Shown: positions 51,485-61,183 of the stretch, one piece after another
Numbering within the stretch: the stretch's first letter is position 1
How the letters are laid out: the number at the start of each line of letters is the position of its first letter
DNA from: Dorea_A amylophila
Lineage (GTDB): Bacteria; Bacillota; Clostridia; Lachnospirales; Lachnospiraceae
Direction: 5' to 3'
DNA length: 64,000 nt
Assembly: GCF_025567265.1 (NCBI RefSeq)
Contig: NZ_JAOQJW010000017.1
Span: 18,747 to 82,746, forward strand
The notes under the pieces: generated by a model
Seen by the model: only the letters and a program-made list of their open reading frames with translations
What the model was told of the DNA's origin: nothing
Databases searched by the model: none
Translations under genes and position numbers: made by a program

Positions 51485-53782
51485 ATGAAATCACTCGTAC
51501 TGGCAGAAAAACCATCTGTTGCCCGCGATATCGCCCGTGTTCTCGGCTGTCACAAGAACATTTCCGGTGCGATCGAAGGCAGCAATTATATCGTCACCTG
51601 GGCACTCGGCCATCTGGTCACTTTAGCAGACCCGGAAGAATATGATAAGAAATTCAAAGCCTGGGATATGTCTTATCTCCCGATGGTTCCAAAGAAATGG
51701 GAACTCGTCGTGATCAAACAGACATCCAAACAATACCATAATGTAAAAACACAGCTTTTCCGGAAAGATGTCTCTGAGATCATCATTGCCACCGATGCCG
51801 GACGTGAGGGAGAACTGGTTGCCCGCTGGATCCTGGACAAATCCGGCTGTCATAAGCCGATCCGCCGTCTGTGGATCTCCTCTGTTACCGATAAAGCGAT
51901 CAAAGAAGGGTTTGCCCACTTGAAGGACGGTCGTGCGTACAACGACTTATATCATGCCGCAAGAAGCCGCGCAGAGGCAGACTGGCTGGTCGGGATCAAT
52001 GCCACCCGTGCATTGACCTGCAAGTATAACGCCCAGCTCTCCTGCGGACGTGTACAGACACCGACACTTGCCATGATCGCACACCGCGAACAGCAGATCC
52101 GTTCATTTAAACCGGAAGATTATTATGGACTGCGGTGTACAACTTCTGTTACCGGTGGTTCTGTCGGCACTATGGCTTCTATCGTCACATGGACATGGCA
52201 GCAAAAGAAAAGCGGTTCCCTGCGCTCCTTTAACAAAGAGCTGATAACCGGCCTTGATAAAAAATTAAAGAACCAGACGCTTACCGTGACAGATGTGCAT
52301 ACCTCATCCAAGCGGACACCTTCCCCGGGCCTCTATGATCTGACGGAATTACAGCGCGATGCCAATAAGCGCTTTGGCTTCTCCGCAAAGGAGACATTGA
52401 ATATCATGCAGAGTCTGTACGAGCACCACAAAGTCCTCACCTATCCAAGAACAGACTCCCGCTATATCGGCACGGACATTGTGCCAACGATCAAAGAGCG
52501 CCTGAAAGCCTGCAATATCGGACCTTATAAGAAATATATTCCGGAGCTCTTAAAGAAACCGCTTAAGACAAGCAAAGCCTTCGTAGATGATAAAAAAGTC
52601 AGCGACCATCATGCGATCATCCCGACGGAAGAATATGTCCAGATGGAACATATGTCGAACAATGAACGCAAGATCTATGATCTGGTCGTACGCCGTTTTA
52701 TCAGCGTCCTCTATCCGGCATTTGAATATGAGCAGACTACACTGAAAGCTGAAGCCGCAGGTGAAACATTTACTGCAAAAGGAAAGGTCATCAAAGCCGC
52801 CGGATGGAAGGCCGTATATGCCGATGCTGCATCTTCCGGTTCCTCTGCTTCACAGTATGATGCTTACGGAGATTATGAAGATTCTGAAGATTTTGGAGAA
52901 GATTTCCAAAATAATGATATGTACTTAAAGGCTTCAGAGCAGGCACTTCCTGTTCTCCACAGAGGCGACACCCTGACTGTCACACGCACGAATATCACAA
53001 GCGGTAAGACCAAAGCTCCCGCCCGTTTTACAGAAGCGACACTTCTGTCCGCCATGGAGAATCCGGTACGTTATATGTCTTCTGATGATAATAAGATGAA
53101 AAAAACTCTCGGTGAAACCGGCGGACTCGGAACCGTAGCGACAAGAGCCGATATCATTGAAAAATTGTTCCACTCTTTCCTGCTGGAAAAGAAGGGAAAT
53201 GAGATTCTTCTGACATCCAAAGGAAAACAGCTTCTGGAATTAGTCCCGGAAGATTTGAAAAAACCGGAGCTTACCGCTTCCTGGGAAATGGAACTTGCCA
53301 AGATTGCCAAAGGAGCACACAAAGAACAGGTATTTATCAAAGATATCGAAAGCTACACCAAAGAATTAATTCAGGATATCAAGACTTCCGACGGAACTTT
53401 CCGTCACGATAACCTGACTAATACAAAATGCCCGCACTGCGGCAAGCGTATGCTTTCTGTCAAAGGCAAGAACTCCCGTATGCTGGTCTGCCAGGACCGT
53501 GAATGCGGCTACCGCGAGACGATCGCACGCACCAGCAATGCAAGATGTCCGAACTGTCACAAGAAGATGGAACTGATCAAAAAGGGGGACAGTGAGACAT
53601 TTGTATGCTCCTGCGGCTACAAAGAGAAGCTGGAAGCATTCAAGAACCGTCGTGCCAAAGAAGGTGCCGGCGTATCTAAGCGCGATGTCCAGAAATATCT
53701 GAAGAAACAGCAGCAGCAAAATGACGAACCGGTGAATAACGCATTTGCACAGGCACTGGCGGGACTTAAGTTAGATAAATAA
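51485..53782 (+). CDS. topB: type IA DNA topoisomerase III
   Basis: Topoisomerase of 765 aa. The Toprim domain has LVLAEKPSVARDIARVLG at the N terminus and TDAGREGELVARWI (about 103-116). The active Tyr320 is in LTYPRTDSRYI. An acidic insert at about 455-475 (YEDSEDFGEDF) interrupts the body. The C terminus carries two short zinc ribbons (CPHCGKR...CQDREC and CPNCHKK...CSC). It resolves decatenation and recombination intermediates. Monocistronic, AAGGAG upstream. Confidence 0.95.
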   Translation: MKSLVLAEKPSVARDIARVLGCHKNISGAIEGSNYIVTWALGHLVTLADPEEYDKKFKAWDMSYLPMVPKKWELVVIKQTSKQYHNVKTQLFRKDVSEIIIATDAGREGELVARWILDKSGCHKPIRRLWISSVTDKAIKEGFAHLKDGRAYNDLYHAARSRAEADWLVGINATRALTCKYNAQLSCGRVQTPTLAMIAHREQQIRSFKPEDYYGLRCTTSVTGGSVGTMASIVTWTWQQKKSGSLRSFNKELITGLDKKLKNQTLTVTDVHTSSKRTPSPGLYDLTELQRDANKRFGFSAKETLNIMQSLYEHHKVLTYPRTDSRYIGTDIVPTIKERLKACNIGPYKKYIPELLKKPLKTSKAFVDDKKVSDHHAIIPTEEYVQMEHMSNNERKIYDLVVRRFISVLYPAFEYEQTTLKAEAAGETFTAKGKVIKAAGWKAVYADAASSGSSASQYDAYGDYEDSEDFGEDFQNNDMYLKASEQALPVLHRGDTLTVTRTNITSGKTKAPARFTEATLLSAMENPVRYMSSDDNKMKKTLGETGGLGTVATRADIIEKLFHSFLLEKKGNEILLTSKGKQLLELVPEDLKKPELTASWEMELAKIAKGAHKEQVFIKDIESYTKELIQDIKTSDGTFRHDNLTNTKCPHCGKRMLSVKGKNSRMLVCQDRECGYRETIARTSNARCPNCHKKMELIKKGDSETFVCSCGYKEKLEAFKNRRAKEGAGVSKRDVQKYLKKQQQQNDEPVNNAFAQALAGLKLDK

Positions 53783-53787
53783 TATGC

Positions 53788-53834
53788 AAAAAGGAATAAC
53801 AAACCTTTGCTAATCTGGTTTGTTATTCCTTTTC
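53788..53834. terminator. bidirectional terminator
   Basis: A 17-bp stem AAAAGGAATAACAAACC with GGTTTGTTATTCCTTTT (53789-53805 with 53817-53833) and an 11-nt loop. It serves topB and the fructoside operon. Confidence 0.9.
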
Positions 53835-53847
53835 AGATAGAGAATAA

Positions 53848-55329
53848 TTATTTCATTGTCTTTTCAAGTTCCCATGACCGAATGCTTTCAATAACCAGAT
53901 CTCCGCCAATTGCTTTCACTTCATTTTTCTGATCATCATCCACATTATATATATTACAAGAAAAATTATTCTGATAATCATTGCTGAATATTTCTAATGA
54001 AATTTTGTCAGAATAAATATGAATATCCAGATGCTCTTTGCCCATTAAATTCAATGGACATCTTGCGACTCCTTTACTCCAGCCATCGGAATTATTACGG
54101 TCAAAATATGCTTCCGCTCTCTTCAGATCAAATAGGATCTCTGTCTTCTTTCCCTGAGACATTCTTAAGTTCAGCCTAATCTTGTCTGCAGTTGATTTTT
54201 TCAGATTTATCCGCATTTCCGTTTCATAAACACAGCCGCTCCGAAGTTCTTTTTTCTCGTCTTCTTTTATCAGAATGTCCGCTTCTTCCTGCTTATTCTT
54301 CCGGAGATCCTGTAATTCTTTTACAGGAATAAACTTTAATGTATTATCTTCTGCTAATACCGCCTCTCTCGGAATGTTAAAGAATCCGCACCAGCCTTCT
54401 TGATATGTCGGACCCCAGTCTTTCCAAAATGGCATCCAATCCCATGCATTCGCCCATCCTACCAGAATCCTTCTGCCATCCGGTGCCAGGAATGACTGTG
54501 GTGCATAATAATCAAATCCCCAGTCAATTTCCCCTGAAATTGTATAGAAAAATTTTCCGGTATCATAGTCAAAATCTCCCACCAGATAAACACTGGTGCG
54601 CTCTTTTCCTCCCATCGGAGAGAACATCAACACATATTTATCTCCTACCGGATAAAAATCCGGGCACTCCCACATATAGCCCCATTCGCCTCTGCTCTCT
54701 GCAAGGACATTGACAAATTCCCAGTGGAACATATCTGTCGATTTATACAGTCTTGCCTGTGCAAATCCATTTTTGCTTGCTCCACAGACTACATAATAGA
54801 TATCATCATGTTTCCACACTTTCGGATCCCTGAACAGATCTGTTGGAACACCTTCCGGTGCTGTGATCACCGGGTTCCCTTCATATTTTTCAAAGTGGAT
54901 TCCGTCTTCACTATATGCGATACACTGTGCCTGTTCAAACCCATTTCCATTATTACAGGTTCCTGTATAGATCAGGAATAACTTTCCATCATGTTCAATC
55001 GCACTGCCGGAGAAGCAGCCCCCCTTCAAATGATCATCATATACTTCACTTGGTGCAAGCGCTAATGGCAGATACTCCCAATGAATCATATCTTCACTGA
55101 CAGCATGTCCCCAGTGCATACAGTCCCAAAATCCGGAATATGGATTATATTGATAGAAAAAGTGATACTTTCCTTTAAAATATATCAACCCATTTGGGTC
55201 ATTGATCCATCCGGTTTCTGCCATAAAATGATAGTCCTGACGAAATTTTCCCTGCTGTACGGTTTCTCTTTTTGCTTCAATTTCTTTCTGGGCTTTTTCT
55301 ATTCTTTCAATCATCAGTTCTTTTGACAT
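53848..55329 (-). CDS. GH32 fructosidase (sucrose-6-P hydrolase / exo-fructanase type)
   Basis: Glycoside hydrolase of 493 aa. The five-bladed propeller catalytic domain has nucleophile Asp44 in WINDPNG, the transition-state stabiliser Asp168 in FRDPKVW and acid/base Glu221 in ECPDF. A C-terminal beta-sandwich follows (about 350-490). No signal peptide, so it acts inside the cell on imported fructosides. Last gene of ABC locus 4, 18 bp after the GH172 gene. It releases beta-linked fructose from sucrose, fructo-oligosaccharides or GH172 products. Confidence 0.95.
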   Translation of the reverse strand: MSKELMIERIEKAQKEIEAKRETVQQGKFRQDYHFMAETGWINDPNGLIYFKGKYHFFYQYNPYSGFWDCMHWGHAVSEDMIHWEYLPLALAPSEVYDDHLKGGCFSGSAIEHDGKLFLIYTGTCNNGNGFEQAQCIAYSEDGIHFEKYEGNPVITAPEGVPTDLFRDPKVWKHDDIYYVVCGASKNGFAQARLYKSTDMFHWEFVNVLAESRGEWGYMWECPDFYPVGDKYVLMFSPMGGKERTSVYLVGDFDYDTGKFFYTISGEIDWGFDYYAPQSFLAPDGRRILVGWANAWDWMPFWKDWGPTYQEGWCGFFNIPREAVLAEDNTLKFIPVKELQDLRKNKQEEADILIKEDEKKELRSGCVYETEMRINLKKSTADKIRLNLRMSQGKKTEILFDLKRAEAYFDRNNSDGWSKGVARCPLNLMGKEHLDIHIYSDKISLEIFSNDYQNNFSCNIYNVDDDQKNEVKAIGGDLVIESIRSWELEKTMK

Positions 55330-55347
55330 ATTGTGCCTCCGATATTA

Positions 55348-56691
55348 TTACTTATATTCTTCACGAAGCTTCTTTGCAAATTCAGTATTAAGCTTTGATT
55401 CCCGGCGGGCCTTATTTTCTTTAATTCTGAACTGTTCTTCTCTTGCAGGCTTATACTCTTCCCAGCGTTTTGCCCATGATTCTCTCGCTGCTTTCATTTC
55501 TTCTGTTAATTCCGGCATCTGAAGATTGCGTTCTGGAAGTACCGGTACATTTGGAATTCTCTCTTCTACAGGAAGAATCGTAATTGGTTTTGCTGTTGGC
55601 AGTGTCTGATACCAGTATGCTGTTGAACTCCAGTCATCTGACAGATGGTTCGCATGTCCATGTTCAATCGTAACTTTCAAATGTTTCTCAAATCTTACTG
55701 GATCTGTAATGTGGAAACGATAAGATACCTGGAATCCATCCGTATCACTTTCATGTACAATAGTTCCAAAGAATGGATATGCATTTTTCTGCATTCCCCA
55801 TGCATGATTGAAATAATCCTCTGTTCCTGTACCATTTAATGACGGGTATTCCTCTCCATCAATGAAGAACATATCATTTCCTTCTCCCCACCAGCTTCCC
55901 TGGTAGTGTTTTACAGTAAGGTTACATCCTACATAATGTCCCGTTCCTTCTACGTCAAGCACTGTATAGTTATTCTCACCTTTAAAATTGGTTACATTAT
56001 TAACTTCCGGACAGTTTGTCTGAAGGTCTGGTCCCCAGCCCTGACAAGGATTTTCTCTGTGCCAGCTTGCATGGAAATATGCTGTATTCTCATCCAGTGG
56101 CTCTTTATACATTTCATAGTCAATATTGAAATATAAAATAAATGGAAGTTCGTTTTCATTTACAATCTCAATTTTTGCTTTTTTATTAAAAGGCATTGGG
56201 AAATAGCATGACACAGAACAAGGAGCTCCATATCTTCCTGCTTCTTCTGGTTTCAGCGAAACATTAAATGGCAGCGAAGAAAAATTGCCCGGATAACTGT
56301 TACCAATACAGAAGAAATCTCCCAATGGTGCAAGTACACTTGGTGTATCCTGATCATCCCATGTAATCTTGATCAGAACTTTTCTATAATAGAATGGATC
56401 ATAATCATCCCAGATAACTCCAAGTGCCGGATGAATCTCCATAACCGGAGCTGCTGAAGCATTTAATACCGGATCAAGAATACTTGGTGCTACTACTTTT
56501 CTGCAGGAAGAAGTCATCCAAATATGTGTGATACATCCCGGTCCTTCCACTTCTCCAAGAGAGATTGTCTCACCTGCCGGGATTTCCCAATAATCCTGAT
56601 TCTTACCTCTCTGATCCCAGCTGGCAAGTCTTCCGTTTCTGGCTTTTTTTACAGTTGTCAAATCTTTAAATAATCCTGATACATTGCTCAT
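55348..56691 (-). CDS. GH172 (DUF2961) alpha-fructofuranosidase-like enzyme
   Basis: Protein of 447 aa of the DUF2961/GH172 family. GH172 members act on alpha-fructofuranosides, difructose dianhydride I or D-arabinofuranosides. The two key glutamates are Glu270 in GSWWGEGND and Glu291 in GTGTEDYF, the same residue numbers I recall for the catalytic pair of Bifidobacterium dentium alphaFFase1. The N-terminal WDQRGKNQDYWEIPAGET and GPGCITHIWMT are typical. No signal peptide. The lysine/glutamate-rich C-terminal helix (about 395-447) fits the oligomerising tail of the family. AAGGAG precedes the ATG. Confidence 0.92.
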   Translation of the reverse strand: MSNVSGLFKDLTTVKKARNGRLASWDQRGKNQDYWEIPAGETISLGEVEGPGCITHIWMTSSCRKVVAPSILDPVLNASAAPVMEIHPALGVIWDDYDPFYYRKVLIKITWDDQDTPSVLAPLGDFFCIGNSYPGNFSSLPFNVSLKPEEAGRYGAPCSVSCYFPMPFNKKAKIEIVNENELPFILYFNIDYEMYKEPLDENTAYFHASWHRENPCQGWGPDLQTNCPEVNNVTNFKGENNYTVLDVEGTGHYVGCNLTVKHYQGSWWGEGNDMFFIDGEEYPSLNGTGTEDYFNHAWGMQKNAYPFFGTIVHESDTDGFQVSYRFHITDPVRFEKHLKVTIEHGHANHLSDDWSSTAYWYQTLPTAKPITILPVEERIPNVPVLPERNLQMPELTEEMKAARESWAKRWEEYKPAREEQFRIKENKARRESKLNTEFAKKLREEYK

Positions 56692-56722
56692 AATATAAGT
56701 CTCCTTTTCTTTTTGTTAATAA

Positions 56723-57553
56723 TTATCCTTTCACAGCTCCCGCTGTCATACCCTCTACAATATTCTTCTGGAATAATCCATAGAAGATCAGTTCCGGAAC
56801 AATAATCATAAGACTGGATGCTACAATTCCACCATAATCTACCGTATAATTTCCTTTGAAGAATGAAGCTCCCATAGAAAGTGTATAATCAGATACATCT
56901 TTCAGCATTACAGATGCATACGGATATTCATTCCATATGTATAACACGTTAAAAATGACAATTGTTGCAATAACCGGCTTTGCCATTGGCAAAATAACTT
57001 TCACCATCAGCTGCCAGATGTTACAGCCATCTATTACAGCCGCTTCGTCAATTTCCGTAGGAAGCTGTTTCAAATATGCTGTCAGAAGAAGCGTATTGAA
57101 TGAAATCGAACTTGCTGCATATGGAAAAATCAATGCCCATTTTCCTCTCAACCCGAAAAAGATATTAATCTTATATACCGGGAACAATAAAATAAATGGT
57201 GAAACAGATAATCCCAAAATCAAAAATCCATACAATAAACTCTTTGCCTTCGGATGCTTAAATTCCATTCTTGCAATTACGAAAGAGCTGCAGAATGTAA
57301 TAATAAGTTCCAACACAACAGATACTATACATACAACAAAAGTGTTCGCATATAATTGTGGAAAGTTTAATGTTTCCAATGCATGTTTGAAGTTGTCGAG
57401 ATTAAATGCCTTCGGCATTGCCAATGGATTAGACATGATCTCTGAACTTGATTTGAACGAAAGCAATACCATCCATAAAAATGGAAATACAACAATCGCT
57501 GTTATAATAATCATCGCAGCATACATTGCAATTTTCTTTCTTTTCGGTACCAT
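56723..57553 (-). CDS. CUT1 ABC sugar permease (MalG type), locus 4
   Basis: Inner-membrane permease, 276 aa, six helices. EAA loop DEAAVIDGCNIWQLM, C terminus GMTAGAVKG. GAGGTG precedes the ATG. It lies 2 bp after the partner permease. Confidence 0.95.
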   Translation of the reverse strand: MVPKRKKIAMYAAMIIITAIVVFPFLWMVLLSFKSSSEIMSNPLAMPKAFNLDNFKHALETLNFPQLYANTFVVCIVSVVLELIITFCSSFVIARMEFKHPKAKSLLYGFLILGLSVSPFILLFPVYKINIFFGLRGKWALIFPYAASSISFNTLLLTAYLKQLPTEIDEAAVIDGCNIWQLMVKVILPMAKPVIATIVIFNVLYIWNEYPYASVMLKDVSDYTLSMGASFFKGNYTVDYGGIVASSLMIIVPELIFYGLFQKNIVEGMTAGAVKG

Positions 57554-57555
57554 TC

Positions 57556-58428
57556 CTATTCACCTCTTTCTCTTGTAAGTATTGAATAAATACCTGTGAT
57601 CACCAGTGAAAGAAGGAATGTAAATGTAGCCAAAGACATTCCATAACCATAATCTCCACTGTTAAATGTCATTGAGTAACTATATGTAACCAACGTCTCA
57701 GACAGGTGGTTTGGACCTCCTCCTGTTGTCTGCTGCACAATTTCAAAGATCTTAAACACTCCTGTAATGATCAGAACTGCTACTGTTGAAATCGTTGATT
57801 TCATCATTGGAATTGTGACATACATTGTCTTCTGTATAAAGCTTGCACCATCTATTTCAACTGCTTCCAACACCTCTCCCGGTATCATTTTAAGACCTGC
57901 AATAAATACCGTTACTAGATATCCTAATTGCTGCCAGAAATAGATAATCGCGATACTATACGGAGACAGTGTATTGCCGCCTATCCATTTTTGTTTCAAA
58001 CCAGATGCCCCTATCGCATCCAAAACATTATTGATAATACCAATGTTTGGATCTAATATATAAACCCAGATAATTCCAACAATGATCGGTGCGATAATCG
58101 CAGGAGAAAAGATTAATGACTTTGAAAAATCCACTCCTTTTAATTTATTATTCAGTAACAAAGCAATGAGAAAAGATAAAGACAATAACAATACAAATGC
58201 CAATATAAACATAATCATTGTGTTCTTTAAGGATATCCAAAACAAACGGTCTTTAAATAATCTCATATAATTTGTCAATCCGTTGAATGTAGCCTTTCCA
58301 ATTCCAGAATATTTTGTAAAACTATATCCAATTGACATTCCAATAGGAATAATAATAAATACCATATACACAACCAGTGTCGGAATTACCAATCCTATCT
58401 TGTATCTCTTTTTACTTAACCAATGCAT
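57556..58428 (-). CDS. CUT1 ABC sugar permease (MalF type), locus 4
   Basis: Inner-membrane permease, 290 aa. The start is ATG 58428 (MHWLSKKRYK), 8 bp after GAGG; the longer ATG at 58473 lacks a site. Six helices, with EAA-loop variant LEAVEIDGASFIQKT (Val replaces the second Ala). It lies 83 bp after the binding-protein gene. Confidence 0.93.
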   Translation of the reverse strand: MHWLSKKRYKIGLVIPTLVVYMVFIIIPIGMSIGYSFTKYSGIGKATFNGLTNYMRLFKDRLFWISLKNTMIMFILAFVLLLSLSFLIALLLNNKLKGVDFSKSLIFSPAIIAPIIVGIIWVYILDPNIGIINNVLDAIGASGLKQKWIGGNTLSPYSIAIIYFWQQLGYLVTVFIAGLKMIPGEVLEAVEIDGASFIQKTMYVTIPMMKSTISTVAVLIITGVFKIFEIVQQTTGGGPNHLSETLVTYSYSMTFNSGDYGYGMSLATFTFLLSLVITGIYSILTRERGE

Positions 58429-58511
58429 ACGCTCATCCTCTTTATATCCGGGACCACCATGATAAATCTTCATGGCGGTCCCATGCAGTGTCAGCCAATA
58501 TTAACGTCTGT

Positions 58512-59834
58512 CTAGTTTGCTGCTGCCGAATCCATATTTTTTAAAGCATCTTTCGGACTGTATGTTCCTTGCATAACACCAAATATTGCATCATACATTG
58601 CTTCCTGAACTGCCGGAGTAACTGTCTGGTCCGGAGCTGCTTTTGGTGTTTTCCATCCATTTCCAAGTGCTGTGATCATTGCATTCATTGCATACTGTGA
58701 ATCTGTTGCTGCAATACCATCATAATTGGTTGCCGGGAAAATGGATCCTTCATAAGAAATCTTTGCTGCTTCTTCTCCATAATAATATTTCAAAAATGCA
58801 TACACAGCTTCTTTTGCTTTATCATTATCTTTTACCGCTGAACTTACTACCAGCGGAGCTGCCGGAACTTTCATTGCAATATTCTGTTCATAAGAAGAAT
58901 CCTCAAATTTTGGTCCCCACCAGAATCCGATGTGTTCACCGATATTTTTATCAAATTCTCCACAGTCCCACTGGCCTGTTCCGAACATAGCTGCTTTTCC
59001 TTCATCAAAGAGCTGTTTTGCGTCAAAATATTCGATCGTTGCCATATTTTCCGGAAATGCTCCGGCATCTGCAAGTCCTTTTATTTTTTCAAAACATGCA
59101 TTCATATCATCGTTTGAATATTTTGCCTTATCACCAGTATAGGATTTTTCATTATCTTCCCATCCATATCTTGAAAAGAATTCATTGAACTCCCACATTG
59201 AGTATCCACTGTTCTTACTTCCGATTGCGATTGGTGTAACTCCTGAATCTTTCAGTTTTGCGATCATATCAAGGAATTCGTCATAAGTTGTATCATCTGT
59301 TGGATAAGCAATCCCAGCTTTATCAAACAAATCTTTATTATAGAAAAATCCCTGAACATTACTTTGATATGGAAGTCCATACTGTACTTTTCCATCATTG
59401 AATGCATCTTCCATACCATCCAGTGCATCATCAATGTCTTTATTTTCTTTCAGGAAATCAGACATATCTAATAAGTATCCGGCCTCATTGTATTCCGGTG
59501 CCTCCGCTGAATCTAAATGTACAATTTCCGGAAGACTTCCATCCTGTGCTGCCAGTTTCATATTTTTTGAATGTGCTTCTGTATCAGCTGCTACGAATTC
59601 TACTTTATATTTTCCTTTATTTTCTTTGTTAAATCCCTGAACAATATTGTAAGTAACCGTTTCCTGTTTTTTTGGGTTTGCCACATGAATACCAAATTTA
59701 ATGACGGTTGCCCCGTCCGCATCCGTTTTTGCTTCTTCTGATGACTTACTTCCTCCGCATCCGGCAAGCAGTCCCATCGACATCGCTGCAACTAATACTG
59801 CAGATGTAACCTTTTTTAAGCTTTTTTTCTTCAT
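58512..59834 (-). CDS. sugar ABC transporter substrate-binding lipoprotein, locus 4
   Basis: Binding lipoprotein, 440 aa. Lipobox Cys26 (GLLAGCGG), Ser/Glu-rich linker and MalE-like fold with DEGKAAMFGTGQWDCGEF (about 275-292). GGGAGG precedes the ATG. First gene of the GH32/GH172 operon, so the ligand is probably a fructo-oligosaccharide or fructose dianhydride. Confidence 0.94.
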   Translation of the reverse strand: MKKKSLKKVTSAVLVAAMSMGLLAGCGGSKSSEEAKTDADGATVIKFGIHVANPKKQETVTYNIVQGFNKENKGKYKVEFVAADTEAHSKNMKLAAQDGSLPEIVHLDSAEAPEYNEAGYLLDMSDFLKENKDIDDALDGMEDAFNDGKVQYGLPYQSNVQGFFYNKDLFDKAGIAYPTDDTTYDEFLDMIAKLKDSGVTPIAIGSKNSGYSMWEFNEFFSRYGWEDNEKSYTGDKAKYSNDDMNACFEKIKGLADAGAFPENMATIEYFDAKQLFDEGKAAMFGTGQWDCGEFDKNIGEHIGFWWGPKFEDSSYEQNIAMKVPAAPLVVSSAVKDNDKAKEAVYAFLKYYYGEEAAKISYEGSIFPATNYDGIAATDSQYAMNAMITALGNGWKTPKAAPDQTVTPAVQEAMYDAIFGVMQGTYSPKDALKNMDSAAAN

Positions 59835-59868
59835 AGTTTTTCCTCCCTAAATGAGTAGATGGTTGTTT

Positions 59869-59884
59869 ATGGAACCCGTTCCAT
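59869..59884. promoter_or_regulatory. LacI operator copy 1
   Basis: ATGGAACCCGTTCCAT is a perfect palindrome of ATGGAAC half-sites around CC, 35 bp before the binding-protein ATG. Confidence 0.8.
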
Positions 59885-59921
59885 GTTCCTAAAAAAAATA
59901 ATTCCGCATCTTTTCTTTTTT

Positions 59922-59937
59922 ATGGAACCCGTTCCAT
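59922..59937. promoter_or_regulatory. LacI operator copy 2
   Basis: Identical 16-bp palindrome 53 bp from copy 1. The spacing of about five helical turns favours looping or cooperative binding. Confidence 0.8.
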
Positions 59938-60078
59938 GTTTGTTAAAAAAATAAATTCAGCTGTGCACGTGACTGATTTGTATAATCTATATATAACTCT
60001 TAGCTGCTCAGATGTCAACATTTTTTCATCATTTCGTTTATTTTATCAATTTTCGCGCACCATTTTTGTGCATTTTTA

Positions 60079-61068
60079 CTATTTCATTGTTGTTCTCCCC
60101 TTTCTTACAGATACGCCCAATGTTACTTTTTCATTTTTATATGTCTTCCCATTAACCAATTCACAAATTAACCTGGCCGCCTCTTTTGCCAGTTCTTTTA
60201 TCGGTTGAACGATTGCAGTCACACTTGGCTCTACTATCTGTGTAATATATGTTCCATCATAAGCCACACATTTTACATCCTTCGGAACCTTTTTATGTCT
60301 TCGGATAACCTCATTCATACACTCGATTGCAACCAGATCTGTTCCGAATATCCCATCAAATTCCCATTCATCCAGTCTGTCAAACAAATCTTTTACCGCA
60401 TACTTATAATACTCCAGATCAAATTTATTCCATGCCAGTTCATAATCAAAGCACTCTACTCCCTGTTCCTTCATAATTCTTGCGAATTCAAAATGTCTTT
60501 CATGATATGGCGACTCTACTGCAGTTGCACCTCTGAAATGTACTACTTTTTTACACCCATTCTTAAGCAGAATTTCCGCCGCCAGTCGTCCGCCCTCCTT
60601 ATGATCGACTGTAACCACAGGAATATCTTCTCCCAAATAACGGTCAAATGCAACGATTGGTTTTTTTATCTTTTTGTACTCTTCTACATCTAAGGAATGT
60701 ACACCTGTAATCACACCATCCACGATATGCCTGTTTAACATATCCAGATATTCGAGTTCTGCATTATGTGCCTTATCTGTATTACATAACATGATCTTGA
60801 ATCCTTCATTATAGAGTTCTGCTTCAATATTATGTACAAGTTCTGCAAAAAAAGGAATTTCTACTGTTGGCACCAGAACAGCAATGATCCCACTCTTTTT
60901 ATGATACAGATTTCTGGCAAGTTCATTCGGTGTATACTGAAGATTTTTCATAGCCTCTTCTATTTTTTCACGTGTCTCATCCGATACATATCCACTGTTA
61001 TTCAGTACTCTTGATACTGTTCCAACACCGACTCCTGCCTTTTGTGCTACATCTTTTATACTTGCCAT
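60079..61068 (-). CDS. LacI-family repressor
   Basis: Repressor of 329 aa, ATG 61068 (MASIKDVAQKAG) with GAGGAGG upstream. The N-terminal LacI helix-turn-helix and hinge (about 1-58) include VGVGTVSRVLNNSGYVS. The sugar-binding PBP domain (about 60-325) follows. It is transcribed toward the fructoside operon, with its stop 142 bp from copy 2 of the operator. Probably senses a fructose derivative and represses ABC locus 4. No operator copy is seen before its own gene. Confidence 0.95.
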   Translation of the reverse strand: MASIKDVAQKAGVGVGTVSRVLNNSGYVSDETREKIEEAMKNLQYTPNELARNLYHKKSGIIAVLVPTVEIPFFAELVHNIEAELYNEGFKIMLCNTDKAHNAELEYLDMLNRHIVDGVITGVHSLDVEEYKKIKKPIVAFDRYLGEDIPVVTVDHKEGGRLAAEILLKNGCKKVVHFRGATAVESPYHERHFEFARIMKEQGVECFDYELAWNKFDLEYYKYAVKDLFDRLDEWEFDGIFGTDLVAIECMNEVIRRHKKVPKDVKCVAYDGTYITQIVEPSVTAIVQPIKELAKEAARLICELVNGKTYKNEKVTLGVSVRKGRTTMK

Positions 61069-61183
61069 GTTTACACCTCCTCTCATTTCAACAATTTATT
61101 ATAACAGAACATTTACACAAGCTCTAGTTTCATTTTTCGCTTTGTTATATTTTTATGTATCTTTAAACGCCAAAATTAGAATA

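Noticed and set aside
59869..59937. CcpA/cre sites
   Set aside because: The palindromes have even length with a CC centre and are duplicated next to a local LacI gene, which explains them better.
53848..61068. CRISPR or phage remnants in accessory loci
   Set aside because: No regularly spaced repeats, integrase or structural phage genes in any region.
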